A stretch of DNA of 33,087 nucleotides from DASSNR01 sp036278935 (GCA_036278935.1 DASUKA010000123.1:1-33087); one strand, 5' to 3'. Shown: positions 8,100-17,288, numbered from the stretch's first letter. Numbers and translations are program-made. Notes: generated by a model not told the origin, from the letters alone.

Positions 8100-8159
8100 T
8101 ATGACCGGTGCTGCGGAGCCGGGGCGCCGCGCGTCATCCGGCCCGCACCAGCACGCCGA

Positions 8160-8663
8160 TCATGCGGGTGGCGGCGCCTCGCGGTCCGGCCGGCGCGACC
8201 GCGGGGCCTGGGCTCCGTGCAGGGTCTGGCGAAGCTGCAACACGCGATCGCGGTTCTGGAGCGTGCCGCGATACTGCCGATCGACGACCAGTCGGACATC
8301 CGATGGCAGATTCTTCTCCAGAGCATCCTCGTAGCGCTCGACCGCCGCATTCTCACCGCGCTCGCACTCGGCGATGATGGCATCGTCATCCATCCCCGTG
8401 CTCGCCGCTTTGATGTTCATCCATCCGCGATGGAGCGCGCCCGTGGCGGTTCCGCGATCCGCCGGGTCGCCGCCCAGCTGCTTCACCAGTGCGCGAAGCT
8501 CGGATTCCGCTTGCTCGATGTGACCTACGCGGGTGTCGAACACCGTCTTCGCCATGGGATTCTTTGCGGCATCGGCCGCGGCACGAAATCCCTTCACGCC
8601 ATCCTCGCACGTCTCGATGAGATCATTGAGGGTCGAGATGACGTCGTCGTTGTCCATTGCCAT
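8160..8663 (-). CDS. DUF2383 (PA2169-like) four-helix-bundle protein
   Basis: A 167-aa cytoplasmic protein with the ferritin-like DUF2383 pattern: MDNDDVISTLNDLIETCEDG, then GFRAAADAAKNP, then HIEQAESELRALVKQLGGDP, and AIIAECERGENAAVERYEDAL with RQYRGTLQNRDRVLQLR. It is all helical with regularly spaced Glu, His and Tyr. The family is linked to stress in Gram-negative bacteria; a metal or redox role is suspected but not established. The ATG at 8663 has GGAG seven nt upstream; ATG 8657 is an alternative. The last 20 residues are Arg/Pro-rich and probably disordered. It is divergent from the MarR gene. Confidence 0.85.
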   Translation of the reverse strand: MAMDNDDVISTLNDLIETCEDGVKGFRAAADAAKNPMAKTVFDTRVGHIEQAESELRALVKQLGGDPADRGTATGALHRGWMNIKAASTGMDDDAIIAECERGENAAVERYEDALEKNLPSDVRLVVDRQYRGTLQNRDRVLQLRQTLHGAQAPRSRRPDREAPPPA

Positions 8664-8970
8664 GGTCGCGCTCCAGTTGCTTGAAGTGACGCTGTAATGC
8701 CTGGGGCGAACGCCGCAGCCCGTGGAACGCGCGTACCCGGAACGCCGTCGCGAGAGGTACGCACCGCGCCGAGAGCGCTCGGCCCCGTGTTGGCGGTGGA
8801 CGGCGAGAGGGTTGCACGATCCATACCCTGCGCCGCGGCGACGCCCGACTCGTGCAGGCCGCGGCGGTACCGCGCCGCACCATGAAGTTGTGGAGCTGCA
8901 GGACGGGCGGGTCGGAGCGGCATCCGGCCCCGGCGCACGGGCTGGCGTGTGTCTGTGTCTTGTATGTGTC
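8664..8970. other. Intergenic region without a recognisable gene
   Basis: Between the divergent DUF2383 and MarR genes. All frames read as Arg/Ala/Pro-rich shadow peptides with no domain. Apart from the MarR promoter at its right edge I see no repeat, RNA gene or remnant. Confidence 0.5.
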
Positions 8971-8999
8971 TTGACGCCAGGTGTTGTAACACGTATATT
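8971..8999 (+). promoter_or_regulatory. Sigma70-type promoter of the MarR gene
   Basis: TTGACG (8971-8976) and TATATT (8994-8999) are separated by exactly 17 nt, close to the consensus. Only 7 nt lie between the -10 box and the ATG at 9007, so transcription should start at or next to the start codon. No ribosome binding site fits in that space, which predicts a leaderless mRNA. Confidence 0.7.
8981..8992. promoter_or_regulatory. Candidate MarR operator in its own promoter
   Basis: GTGTTGTAACAC is a perfect 5+5 dyad within the spacer between the -35 and -10 boxes, so binding would block RNA polymerase. A 10/12-identical copy precedes the DoxX gene. Confidence 0.55.
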
Positions 9000-9006
9000 C
9001 CCCACC

Positions 9007-9474
9007 ATGACCCCCAACCCGCGCGATGAGATCAAGCAGGCGAAGCCCTTCACGAGTCTGCACGCGGAAGCCGAGCTGAACATCATCCGGACGTCGGCCG
9101 AGCTGACGGATTCGCTGGAGCGGCTGCTCGCCCCGTTCGGCCTGAGCGGCACGCAGTACAACGCGCTGCGGATTCTGCGCGGCGCAGAGCCCACTGGGCT
9201 CTGTCGCAACGAGTTACGCGATCGGATGCTCACCCGCATGCCCGACGTCACGCGGCTCCTCGACCGCATGGAGGCGGCCGGGCTCGTGCGCCGTGCCCGC
9301 GATGCGGAGGATCGCCGCCTGGTGACCGCGCGCATCACGGAGCAGGGGTGCTGCCTGCTGGATAAGCTCCACGACGTGATGGAGCGGGAGCACTACCGCC
9401 GGCTGGGCCACCTCAGCGACGAGCAGCTCAGGATGTTGAGTGGGCTGCTCACCCTCGTCCGGCACCCGGGCTGA
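9007..9474 (+). CDS. MarR-family transcriptional regulator
   Basis: A 155-aa winged-helix protein. An N-terminal dimerisation helix (IIRTSAELTDSLERLLAPFG) leads to LSGTQYNALRILRGAE, the recognition region RDRMLTRMPDVTRLLDRME, and the wing GLVRRARDAEDRRLVTARIT with the DxRDxR-like signature DAEDRRL. A C-terminal dimer helix follows. MarR proteins are mostly repressors released by phenolic or oxidising ligands. The start at 9007 is set by a strong promoter ending 7 nt upstream. The DoxX gene follows 88 nt later on the same strand with a similar operator-like site, so it is a probable target. Two Cys (CC in EQGCCLLDK) could be redox sensitive, but that is speculation. Confidence 0.92.
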   Translation: MTPNPRDEIKQAKPFTSLHAEAELNIIRTSAELTDSLERLLAPFGLSGTQYNALRILRGAEPTGLCRNELRDRMLTRMPDVTRLLDRMEAAGLVRRARDAEDRRLVTARITEQGCCLLDKLHDVMEREHYRRLGHLSDEQLRMLSGLLTLVRHPG

Positions 9475-9494
9475 GAACTTTTTTGCGATGGTAT

Positions 9495-9506
9495 GTGTTA
9501 TCACAC
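9495..9506. promoter_or_regulatory. Candidate MarR operator upstream of doxX
   Basis: GTGTTATCACAC shares 10 of 12 bases with the dyad in the MarR promoter. A related short dyad GTGAAACAC follows at 9513-9521. Both lie 40-70 nt upstream of the DoxX start, a position fit for control of that gene. Confidence 0.5.
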
Positions 9507-9562
9507 CAAGCTGTGAAACACGGAACTAATAGACCAGCACCCTGCCATTCCAGGAGCTTACC

Positions 9563-10033
9563 ATGTCGCTGTTCAGCCCCGCCACTTCCCGCCAGCGCGA
9601 TGTCGCGCTCACCGTTCTGCGCGTTATCGCGGGCGCGGTGTTCCTCGCCCATGGGGCGCAGATGCTCTTTTCCTTCGGCTTTGCCGGTATCGCCGGTGCC
9701 TTCGGTCAGATGGGGTTTCCCATGCCCGCGATCCTGGGCCCCGTCATCGCGTTCGCCGAGCTCGCGGGCGGGATCGCGCTCATCGCCGGATTCCTCACGC
9801 GCCTGGCGGCACCCGGGCTCGCGCTGATAATGCTGGGGGCCGTGCTCTTCGTGCATCTGCGGAACGGCTTCTTCCTCCCCAACGGGATGGAGTTCGCCCT
9901 CGCGATGTTTGGCGCCACGACCGCGCTCTTCCTGATGGGTGCGGGCGCCCTCTCCGTTGACGCGCTCCTGGCACGTCACCCCGGGCTGGCGCCTACCGCA
10001 GTGCGATCCGATCGGGCGCAGCGCGCGGCATGA
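9563..10033 (+). CDS. DoxX-family membrane protein
   Basis: A 156-aa inner-membrane protein with four predicted helices: LTVLRVIAGAVFLAHGAQML, GFPMPAILGPVIAFAELAGG with IALIAGFLTRLA, PGLALIMLGAVLFVHL, and FALAMFGATTALFLMGAGAL. The first helix with R and HGxQ is characteristic of DoxX/YphA proteins. An AGGAG precedes the ATG by 6 nt. DoxX-like proteins are found with thiosulfate or quinone chemistry and oxidative stress, but no reaction has been shown for this branch. Pairing with a MarR regulator suggests induction by a small toxic or redox compound. Confidence 0.9.
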   Translation: MSLFSPATSRQRDVALTVLRVIAGAVFLAHGAQMLFSFGFAGIAGAFGQMGFPMPAILGPVIAFAELAGGIALIAGFLTRLAAPGLALIMLGAVLFVHLRNGFFLPNGMEFALAMFGATTALFLMGAGALSVDALLARHPGLAPTAVRSDRAQRAA

Positions 10034-10217
10034 CGCGGACCGAGGGATAGCTACGCGCGGGGCGCCGAGTGGCGTGCGGGAGTCAGCGAACGTCGTCGAT
10101 ATCGTGTGCCTCCTCGCCGAACCGCGCGACCGCGCCCTGCTGGCCCCGCTGTCATTCACGCGGCATCTTGCAGCGAGCGATTCATGATCCCGCGCTCGTG
10201 CATGCCTGCCGCCACCA

Positions 10218-12941
10218 ATGACCCAGAGCCACGCCGATCACCTCGCCGCCGTTCTCGCGGACCGCTACCGCCTCGAGCGTGAGCTCGGGGCGGGCGGCAT
10301 GGCCACCGTCTACCTGGCCGAGGATCTCAAGCATCATCGCCGGGTGGCCATCAAGGTGCTGCACGCCGAGCTCTCCGCCATCCTGGGGCCTGAGCGCTTC
10401 CTGAAGGAGATCGAGCTCACCGCCAGTCTTCAGCACCCGCACATTCTCCCCTTGTTCGACAGCGGCTCGGCGGACGGGCTGCTCTACTACGTGATGCCCT
10501 TCGTGGAGGGCGGTGCGCTGCGCGGACGACTCGAGCGCGAGAAGCAGCTCCCGATCGCGGACGCGGTGCGCATCGCCACGGAGGTGGCCGACGCGCTGGA
10601 CTACGCGCACACGAAGGGCGTGATCCACCGCGACATCAAGCCGGAGAACATCCTGCTGCGCGATGGACACGCGCTCGTGGCCGACTTCGGCATCGCGCTG
10701 GCGGTCGAACAGGCGGGCGGGGAGCGGATGACGCAGACCGGATTTTCCCTCGGTACGCCGCAGTACATGAGCCCGGAGCAGGCGATGGGGGAGCGCGAGA
10801 TCGGGCCGCGCTCGGATATCTATTCGCTGGGCGTCGTGACGTACGAGATGCTCACCGGCGACCCGCCCTTCATGGGATCGACGGCGCAGGCGATCGTGGC
10901 GCAGGTGATCACGGCGGAACCGCGGTCGCTGCGGGTGCAACGGAAGAGCGTGCCGCCGCAGGTGGAAGACGCCGTCCTTACCGCGCTCGAGAAGCTCCCG
11001 GCCGACCGCTTCGCGAGCGGCTCGGAGTTCGCGCGGGCGCTCGCATCGACGGGGCGCATCGGGCCGCCGTCACGCAGGGCCAGTGCGCGGCAGCCCCGGC
11101 CTGTCTGGTACAGCGACTGGCGCAGCTGGGTGACCATCGCCGCGCTGGTGATCGCCGCCGCGGCGGTCTGGCGCGCACAACGACCGGCACAGCCGAGTGC
11201 CCCCGCGCTCTCGACCAGCTTCGTCTTTGCCCCGCCCGCGAACGCGCGCGTGGCCAAGCTGCCGCCGCGATACCGGCGGCTCGCGCTCTCGCCGGATGGC
11301 TCGATGCTGGTGTACGTCGGTGCGAGCGAGGACAGCGGTCGCGTGCGCCGGCAACTCTACCGGCGTGCGCTCGACCGCCTCGATGCGCTGCCCGTAGCCG
11401 GTACCGATTCCGCGGTCGATCCCTTCTTCTCGCCGGACGGCCGACGGATCGGTTACTACACGGGCTCGGCGATCCGTACGGTCCGTCGCACCGGTGGTGC
11501 GGCAACGACCGTCGCCGACTCGCTGCGCGGAGTGCACGGCGCGGTGTGGACCGATCACGGAACGATCGTCTTCGCGTGGAAGGGTGACCTCTGGCGCGTG
11601 AGCGACACGGGCGGCGCACCGGAAGCGCTGAGCAGCGACTCGGCGCGCCGGGTAGAAGAACCAGTGGCTCTTCCCGGCGGAGACCGGTTTCTGTTCCTCG
11701 CCTGCCAGGCCGCGCCGTGCGAATCACCCGTCCCGACGGCGCTCGATCCAGCGACGCATCGGATGCGACAACTGCTCGACATGTCCGATGTCGACGCCAT
11801 GTGGTACGTCTCGCCGGGCACGCTCCTCGTGCAGCGCGAGAACGGCGAGTTCTGGGCGGTGGCGCTGGACCCGGCCACGCTCACACTCCACGGTACGCCG
11901 CGGCGGGTACTGGCGGCCACCGCCTCCCCATCACTGGTGGGCGCCGAGGTGGCTGTGTCGCCCGGCGGGACCATGGCGGCGATTCCGGAGGCACTGGCCG
12001 GCCTGGGCGAGCTCGTCTGGGTGGATCGGGCGGGGACGGTCACTCCCATCACCCATCAGCCACGCCAGTATCGCTTTCCGCGGCTGTCACCGGACGGGCG
12101 GAAGGTCGCGATGGAGATTCGCGACGATGCGGGCGTCGGCTTCATCTGGGTGTACGACCTGACCTCACACACGCTCACGCGCCTCTCGACCACAGGGCGG
12201 AGCACACGTCCCATCTGGTCACCCGACAGCAAGCGCGTGGCATACATCTCCTTGCGCGGAGACTCGAGCGGCATCTACGTGACGCCCGTGGATCGGAGCG
12301 CGCCGGAGCGGCCGCTGTTCGTGGGGCCGGTGGACTACTTCAATCCGCTGAGCTGGTCGAGCGATGGGCGCTGGATCGCCACGGAGCGATTGGAGCGTGC
12401 CGGGGGCGGATCCGCGCGGGCTGTCACGCCGGTGCAGATCGATCTGATCGCCATTCCGGTGGGCGGTGGTACGCCGCGCGTGATCCGGGGCACGCCGGCG
12501 AATGAGCGCAGCCCCGCCTTTTCCCCCGACGGGAAATGGCTGGCATACACGTCCAACGAATCGGGCCACACGGAGGTGTACGTCACGCCCTTCCCCGGCC
12601 CGGGCGGGCGATGGACCGTGAGCGCCGGCGGCGGCGACGAGCCCGAGTGGGCGCGGAGCGGATCGGCGCTGTTCTATCGCCTTCCGGATGGCTGGCTCAC
12701 GGCCGCCCAGCTCTCGCTCGGTGCCGAGGTGACCGTCACGCGCCGCGAGCGCCTGTTCTCGATGTCGCTGAACGGCGACTTCGCCGGTGTCGGCGAGACG
12801 CCCTACGACGTGGCGCCCGGCGGGCAACGCTTCGTGATGGTGCAGCCGTTGGGCGGGCCCTCGTCCATTGTGATGACGACCGAGTGGACGCCGAGGGTGA
12901 TGGCGATCATCGCGCGGCAGCAGTCCAACGGGCGCGACTGA
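10218..12941 (+). CDS. Transmembrane Ser/Thr kinase with TolB-like propeller
   Basis: A 907-aa PknB-type kinase. The catalytic domain (about 17-285) has the glycine loop GAGGMATVYLAE, Lys46 in VAIKVL, HRDIKPEN at 137, DFG at 156 and the SPEQ/DIYSLG segment, so it should be active. One membrane helix (about 303-319) separates it from a C-terminal extracytoplasmic propeller of about 560 residues with repeated SPDG signatures (LALSPDGSMLVYVG, FFSPDGRRIGYY, RLSPDGRKVAM, WSPDSKRVAYIS, FSPDGKWLAYTSNESG). The propeller is a plausible sensor of periplasmic ligands or proteins. This architecture is abundant in Gemmatimonadota and Acidobacteriota. The substrate is unknown. The start codon lacks a clear ribosome site but coincides with the domain start. 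Confidence 0.93.
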   Translation: MTQSHADHLAAVLADRYRLERELGAGGMATVYLAEDLKHHRRVAIKVLHAELSAILGPERFLKEIELTASLQHPHILPLFDSGSADGLLYYVMPFVEGGALRGRLEREKQLPIADAVRIATEVADALDYAHTKGVIHRDIKPENILLRDGHALVADFGIALAVEQAGGERMTQTGFSLGTPQYMSPEQAMGEREIGPRSDIYSLGVVTYEMLTGDPPFMGSTAQAIVAQVITAEPRSLRVQRKSVPPQVEDAVLTALEKLPADRFASGSEFARALASTGRIGPPSRRASARQPRPVWYSDWRSWVTIAALVIAAAAVWRAQRPAQPSAPALSTSFVFAPPANARVAKLPPRYRRLALSPDGSMLVYVGASEDSGRVRRQLYRRALDRLDALPVAGTDSAVDPFFSPDGRRIGYYTGSAIRTVRRTGGAATTVADSLRGVHGAVWTDHGTIVFAWKGDLWRVSDTGGAPEALSSDSARRVEEPVALPGGDRFLFLACQAAPCESPVPTALDPATHRMRQLLDMSDVDAMWYVSPGTLLVQRENGEFWAVALDPATLTLHGTPRRVLAATASPSLVGAEVAVSPGGTMAAIPEALAGLGELVWVDRAGTVTPITHQPRQYRFPRLSPDGRKVAMEIRDDAGVGFIWVYDLTSHTLTRLSTTGRSTRPIWSPDSKRVAYISLRGDSSGIYVTPVDRSAPERPLFVGPVDYFNPLSWSSDGRWIATERLERAGGGSARAVTPVQIDLIAIPVGGGTPRVIRGTPANERSPAFSPDGKWLAYTSNESGHTEVYVTPFPGPGGRWTVSAGGGDEPEWARSGSALFYRLPDGWLTAAQLSLGAEVTVTRRERLFSMSLNGDFAGVGETPYDVAPGGQRFVMVQPLGGPSSIVMTTEWTPRVMAIIARQQSNGRD

Positions 12942-12993
12942 GCGTTCCCTGCCTCGCTCGCTCGCGCCCGGTCGGAACCGCCCGATGGATCCG

Positions 12994-14442
12994 TTATGAC
13001 CCGTGGTGCGATGAACCGTGCGCCCCGCCGCGCCGCCCGTGCGCGACATCCGTCGGCTGCCCCACCGGCAATCCACTCGGCACACGACGTGGCACGAAGC
13101 GCGACAGATCGCGGGCGGCCGGATCGGTGAGCGCCTGCATGTAGGCCACCAGATTGTCCACGAGCGCGGGCGTGAGCACCACGCCATCCAGCAGCGTGTC
13201 GCGCTGCGCGATGATCTCATCGACGTCGGGGACCAGTGTGCTTCGCAGGTCCGGCTCGAGCTGCGACGGGTCATACGCGCGGAGCGTGGAGTCCGAGTTG
13301 CTGTAATGCGCCACGAAGTCGCGCAGCGTCATGATCGCGCCGTCGTGTCCGTACGGCGCGGTGAGCTCCACGTTGCGAAGCGGCGACGTGCGGAAGCGAT
13401 ATCTGTCCGCGGGGTCGCCGGTCACGTTCATGCGCCCGAAATCCTCGTGCAGCAGCATGCCCTGGTTCTGTCCGGGGCCGATCTGCGCGACGTCCACGTC
13501 GTGGAACTTGTCATCGCTCAACGTGGGACCGGTGTGACAGACCGAGCACTTGAGCGTGAGGAACGACCGCGCACCCTCGAGCTGCTGCGGAGTGAGCGCA
13601 CGATCCTGGCCGCGCAGGAATCGGTCCCACGGGGTGTTCGAGAAGGTGAGCTTATCCACGAGGAAGCCGGCGATCGCGTTGGACGCGTACGCGAAGTTCA
13701 TGTCGCGGAAGCGGGTGCCGGGATACGCCTTCTCGAACATCTTCCGGTACTCGGGGATGGCGCCCAGGCGGCGCATGAGCCCGGCCCAGATGTCCGTGTA
13801 GTCATCGGCGGAGATGGCGGCAAGCTCGTTGCCTGAGACGCCGCGCATCTCGGTGCTGGCGGCGGGCGGAAACATCGGCTGCGCCGAGACGGCGCCGAAC
13901 TCCATCACGCGCTGCATCGCGGGCGTGAATTGCGCACCAGCAGGCGTGTGGACCTGACCATGCTCGTCCGCTTCCACGCGCCCATCCCAGAACATATGCC
14001 GCAGCGCGCCCGCGTCGAATAGCGGCGGCGCGTTGCGCGGAATGAAGACTCCGTCGGGGTGCGTGCGCGAGGGGCCGAGGCCGCTCCCGCCCGCGCCGAT
14101 CGACAGGCTTCTCCCATCGCCGGTCTCGAACCCCGGCAGGTGGCACGTCATGCAGGAGACATCGTGATTCCCGCTCAGAATGGGATCGAACGCCAACGCC
14201 TGCCCCAGCTTCACGAGTGACTCGCGCACATGGGGCGCGCGGTGGAGAGGAGTGATCCCTCGTTCGGCCGCCAGCTGCCGGACCATCTCCGGCGTCGTGG
14301 CACCACCGGAGGATGGCGGTTGGTGCACGTGCCTGAAGTCGGGCGACCTCACCGGTGCGGTGGGCTGCTGGTCGGCACAACGGACGAGGGAAAGGGCCAC
14401 GCCGGCTGTCACGGCAAGTGCCAGCCATTGTCTCCGATGCAT
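12994..14442 (-). CDS. Di-heme cytochrome c peroxidase (MauG/CcpA family)
   Basis: A 482-aa periplasmic protein with two c-type heme sites, CMTCH at 97-101 and CSVCH at 299-303, in the usual order and spacing of bacterial di-heme peroxidases. Flanking motifs fit the family: LGQALAFDPILSGNHDVSC, RNAPPLFDAG, MFWDGRVEADEHGQ, and FRTSPLRNVELTAPYGHDGA. The N terminus has a signal sequence (LALAVTAGVALSLVRCADQQ); the Cys could carry lipid, though Arg before it is unusual. The last 17 residues are His/Gly-rich. GGAGG precedes the ATG by 4 nt. It would reduce hydrogen peroxide or oxidise a partner protein. It lies between two kinase genes and is divergent from the second. Confidence 0.92.
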   Translation of the reverse strand: MHRRQWLALAVTAGVALSLVRCADQQPTAPVRSPDFRHVHQPPSSGGATTPEMVRQLAAERGITPLHRAPHVRESLVKLGQALAFDPILSGNHDVSCMTCHLPGFETGDGRSLSIGAGGSGLGPSRTHPDGVFIPRNAPPLFDAGALRHMFWDGRVEADEHGQVHTPAGAQFTPAMQRVMEFGAVSAQPMFPPAASTEMRGVSGNELAAISADDYTDIWAGLMRRLGAIPEYRKMFEKAYPGTRFRDMNFAYASNAIAGFLVDKLTFSNTPWDRFLRGQDRALTPQQLEGARSFLTLKCSVCHTGPTLSDDKFHDVDVAQIGPGQNQGMLLHEDFGRMNVTGDPADRYRFRTSPLRNVELTAPYGHDGAIMTLRDFVAHYSNSDSTLRAYDPSQLEPDLRSTLVPDVDEIIAQRDTLLDGVVLTPALVDNLVAYMQALTDPAARDLSRFVPRRVPSGLPVGQPTDVAHGRRGGAHGSSHHGS

Positions 14443-14618
14443 ACATCCTCCAGTGGGTCATGTCCATCAAGCGGCGAAACGTCGCCGTGCGGCTCATCGG
14501 GTGGACCGGCGGCGCAGGCAGATCGCCCACTACACCAATCGGAAACCGACCGCGGAAGGCGACACTGGAGGGTCCGGCCAGCTGGGTGTATACTGGTGGC
14601 TCCGCACGGAGACCGATC

Positions 14619-17255
14619 ATGGGCGTGATGGATCACGATCACTGGCGCATCCTCGAGCCGCTGCTCGATGAGGCGCTGGAGTTGCCGGTGGAGGAGCGTG
14701 AGTCGTGGCTGAATGAGCTACGCGAGCAGTCGCCCACGCTGGCCGCCGAGCTCACGACACTCCTCTCGGAGGAGCGGTCCGCCGAGGAGCACGGCTTTCT
14801 TGCGGTGCCCCCCTCGCCGCTCGGGGGGACGCTGCAAGGGCTGCGGCTCGGCGCCTACACCCTGGAACGCCCGCTCGGGCAGGGTGGCATGGGCTCGGTG
14901 TGGCTGGCGCGGCGCAGCGACGGACGATTCGAGGGACAGGCAGCGGTGAAACTGCTGAACCTCGCATTGCTGAGCGCCGCGGGCGAAGCACGTTTCCGGC
15001 GCGAAGGATCCCTGCTCGCGCGGCTCGCCCATCCCGGCATCGCGCGGCTCCTGGATGCCGGCGTGAGCCCGAGCGGCCAGCCCTATCTGGTCCTCGAGTA
15101 CGTGGATGGCCAGCGCATCGACCGCTATGCCGAGGAGCATGGGGCGTCGCTCGAAGCGCGGATCCGGCTCGTCCTGCAGGTGCTCTCGGCGGTGGGTCAC
15201 GCCCACGCACACCTTATTGTCCATCGCGATCTCAAGCCGTCGAATATTCTGGTGACGCCTGACGGCGCGGTGAAGTTGCTCGACTTCGGCATCGCGAAGT
15301 TGCTGAATGACCACGCGGTCTCGCCGGAGGGCGCGTTCGGGCGCACGCTTACCACCGAAGGCGCATACATCCTCACGCCGGAATTCGCCGCACCCGAGCA
15401 GGCGTTGAGCGGGCCCATCACGACGGCCACCGATGTGTATGCCGCCGGCGTGCTGCTCTACCTGCTCGCCTCCGGGCGCCACCCCACCGCGGAGGGGTGC
15501 CAGACGCCCGCCGAGGCAATGCGCGCGCTGGCGGAGGTGACGCCCGCCCGACTGGGGCTCGGCGACCTCGACACGATTCTGGGCAAGGCGCTGCGGAAGG
15601 AGCCACAGGAGCGGTACCAGACAGTGGAAGCGTTGGCCGGCGACCTGGAGCGCTATCTGCGCCACGAGCCGATCAGCGCACGGCGCGACTCCCTGGCGTA
15701 TCGCGCCAGGACCTTCGTGCGCCGGCACCGTGCGGGCGTAGGAACGGCCGCCGTGACGGCCGCGGCGCTGATTGCCGCGACCGTGTTTTCCATCGCGCAG
15801 ATGCGCGCGGCACAACGGCAGCGTGACGCGGCCGTGTTCGAGCAGAAGCGCTCGGATGCCGTGGTGGAGTTTCAGAACCTGCTGCTCGGCGACATCGGCG
15901 GCGCAACGGTGACCATGCGCGACATCCTGGATCGGGGGACGATTCTCCTGGATCGCTCGTATCTCAAGGAGCCGCGGGTGGCGGCGAACATCGCCATGAC
16001 GCTCGGCGTGCAATACGGCGCGCTGGGCGCGTACGATCGCGAGCTCACGATGCTGAATCGGGCAGAGTCGCTGGCCGTGGCCGTCGGCGCGGCGGACGTC
16101 CTGCTCACCAGTCGCTGCCGCCGTGCGGAGACGCTGGGGGAGTTGGGAATGGGCCGGCGGGCACTGGCGGTGCTCGACAGCATCCGTCCCCGCCTGGCGT
16201 CGGCGGAGCCCGCCGACGCCGAGGCGTGTCTCGTCAGCATGGCCGAGGTCGATCTCAGGATGCAGCGCTACGATAGCGCCGCGGTGGCGGGAGAGCGCGC
16301 CGCGGACATCATGGAGCGCCTTGGACAGTCATCGAACACGGATTACATCGGCGTGCTGAACATCCTGGCCAATGCATACGAGAACCTGAACCGCGGTCGA
16401 AAGGCGTTGACGATCTACCGGCGTCTGGCGGCGTTGATGGACAGTACGGGCCGGGGGGAGAGCATCGACCGCAATGTCATCCGCAACAATATCGGCATCG
16501 CGCTCACGGACCTGGGCGAGATGACGGCGGCCATGCCGATCCTCCAGAAAACTGTGCAGGAGTTTCTCCGCACCGATAGCTCCGGCTACTACGTGCATCC
16601 GGCCATCCTCAGCAATTATTGCCGCACCGCGCTCTTTCTCGGGCAGCTGGATTCCGCCGGCACATGGTACGAGCGACTGTACCGGGAGTCGGTGCCGCAG
16701 AAGGATCCCGCCATGGAGGAGGGCGCCTATGGCATGGCCGAGGTGGAGCTGGCGCGTGGCCGGCTGGCGGACGCGGAGCGCTGGATTGCGGAGGAGAAGC
16801 GCGTGAACGCGCTGCTGCCGCATCCACGGCCGGCAAACGGGCTGGTGCTGGAGGCGGCACTGACGCATGCTCGCGGGAATCCGACAGCGGCGCTCGCCAT
16901 GTATCGTCGGGCGCTGGGGATCATGGGGTACGACGCGGGGAAGCGCACCTTCCAGATGCAGCCAGTGCTCATGCGCGCGGCGGAGGCGGCGCTGGACGCG
17001 CACGCGCCAGGCGAGGCGCTGCAGTACGCGCGGGCGGCGCACCACATCGCGGCCGCCGACTCGCTCACGGAGACGCGCAGTGGCTACGTGGGAGCGACGC
17101 GGCTGCTCGAGGGACGCGCGTTGCTCGCGAGCGGCGATTCGTCCGGAGCGCGTGCGGCGCTCACGGTGGCCGCGATGGGGCTGAGCAACGGCGTCGGCGC
17201 CGAGCATCCGCGCACGCGGCAAGCGCTCGCGCTGCTGGCTGCCTTGCGGCGGTGA
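14619..17255 (+). CDS. Transmembrane Ser/Thr kinase with TPR-like sensor region
   Basis: An 878-aa protein. An N-terminal helical segment (1-60, WRILEPLLDEALELP, ESWLNELREQ) typical of planctomycete/acidobacterial kinases precedes the kinase domain (about 78-345): GQGGMGSVWLA, AVKLL (Lys110), HRDLKPSN at 202 and DFGIAKLL at 222. A membrane helix lies at about 372-394, and the remaining 480 residues form helical TPR-like repeats (e.g. ALGAYDRELTMLNRAESLA, NILANAYENLNRGRKALTIY). The open frame extends back to 14355, but ATG 14619 has GGAG seven nt upstream and fits the family's N terminus. The convergent ECF sigma gene next door is of a type often encoded with such kinases. Confidence 0.92.
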   Translation: MGVMDHDHWRILEPLLDEALELPVEERESWLNELREQSPTLAAELTTLLSEERSAEEHGFLAVPPSPLGGTLQGLRLGAYTLERPLGQGGMGSVWLARRSDGRFEGQAAVKLLNLALLSAAGEARFRREGSLLARLAHPGIARLLDAGVSPSGQPYLVLEYVDGQRIDRYAEEHGASLEARIRLVLQVLSAVGHAHAHLIVHRDLKPSNILVTPDGAVKLLDFGIAKLLNDHAVSPEGAFGRTLTTEGAYILTPEFAAPEQALSGPITTATDVYAAGVLLYLLASGRHPTAEGCQTPAEAMRALAEVTPARLGLGDLDTILGKALRKEPQERYQTVEALAGDLERYLRHEPISARRDSLAYRARTFVRRHRAGVGTAAVTAAALIAATVFSIAQMRAAQRQRDAAVFEQKRSDAVVEFQNLLLGDIGGATVTMRDILDRGTILLDRSYLKEPRVAANIAMTLGVQYGALGAYDRELTMLNRAESLAVAVGAADVLLTSRCRRAETLGELGMGRRALAVLDSIRPRLASAEPADAEACLVSMAEVDLRMQRYDSAAVAGERAADIMERLGQSSNTDYIGVLNILANAYENLNRGRKALTIYRRLAALMDSTGRGESIDRNVIRNNIGIALTDLGEMTAAMPILQKTVQEFLRTDSSGYYVHPAILSNYCRTALFLGQLDSAGTWYERLYRESVPQKDPAMEEGAYGMAEVELARGRLADAERWIAEEKRVNALLPHPRPANGLVLEAALTHARGNPTAALAMYRRALGIMGYDAGKRTFQMQPVLMRAAEAALDAHAPGEALQYARAAHHIAAADSLTETRSGYVGATRLLEGRALLASGDSSGARAALTVAAMGLSNGVGAEHPRTRQALALLAALRR

Positions 17256-17274
17256 AGGGGTAAGCAGAGCGCCC

Positions 17275-17288
17275 CGCCGCAAGCGGCG
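17275..17288. terminator. Short hairpin between convergent genes
   Basis: CGCCGC-AA-GCGGCG, a 6-bp GC stem with a 2-nt loop, is wedged between the kinase stop and the sigma-factor stop. No T-run. A weak bidirectional terminator candidate. Confidence 0.25.

Noticed and set aside
8160..9338. A 392-codon frame that would extend the DUF2383 protein upstream
   Set aside because: The extension is antisense to the MarR gene and its promoter; the domain starts at 8663.
14355..14618. N-terminal extension of the TPR kinase
   Set aside because: No family similarity and it overlaps the divergent peroxidase start; ATG 14619 has a ribosome site.
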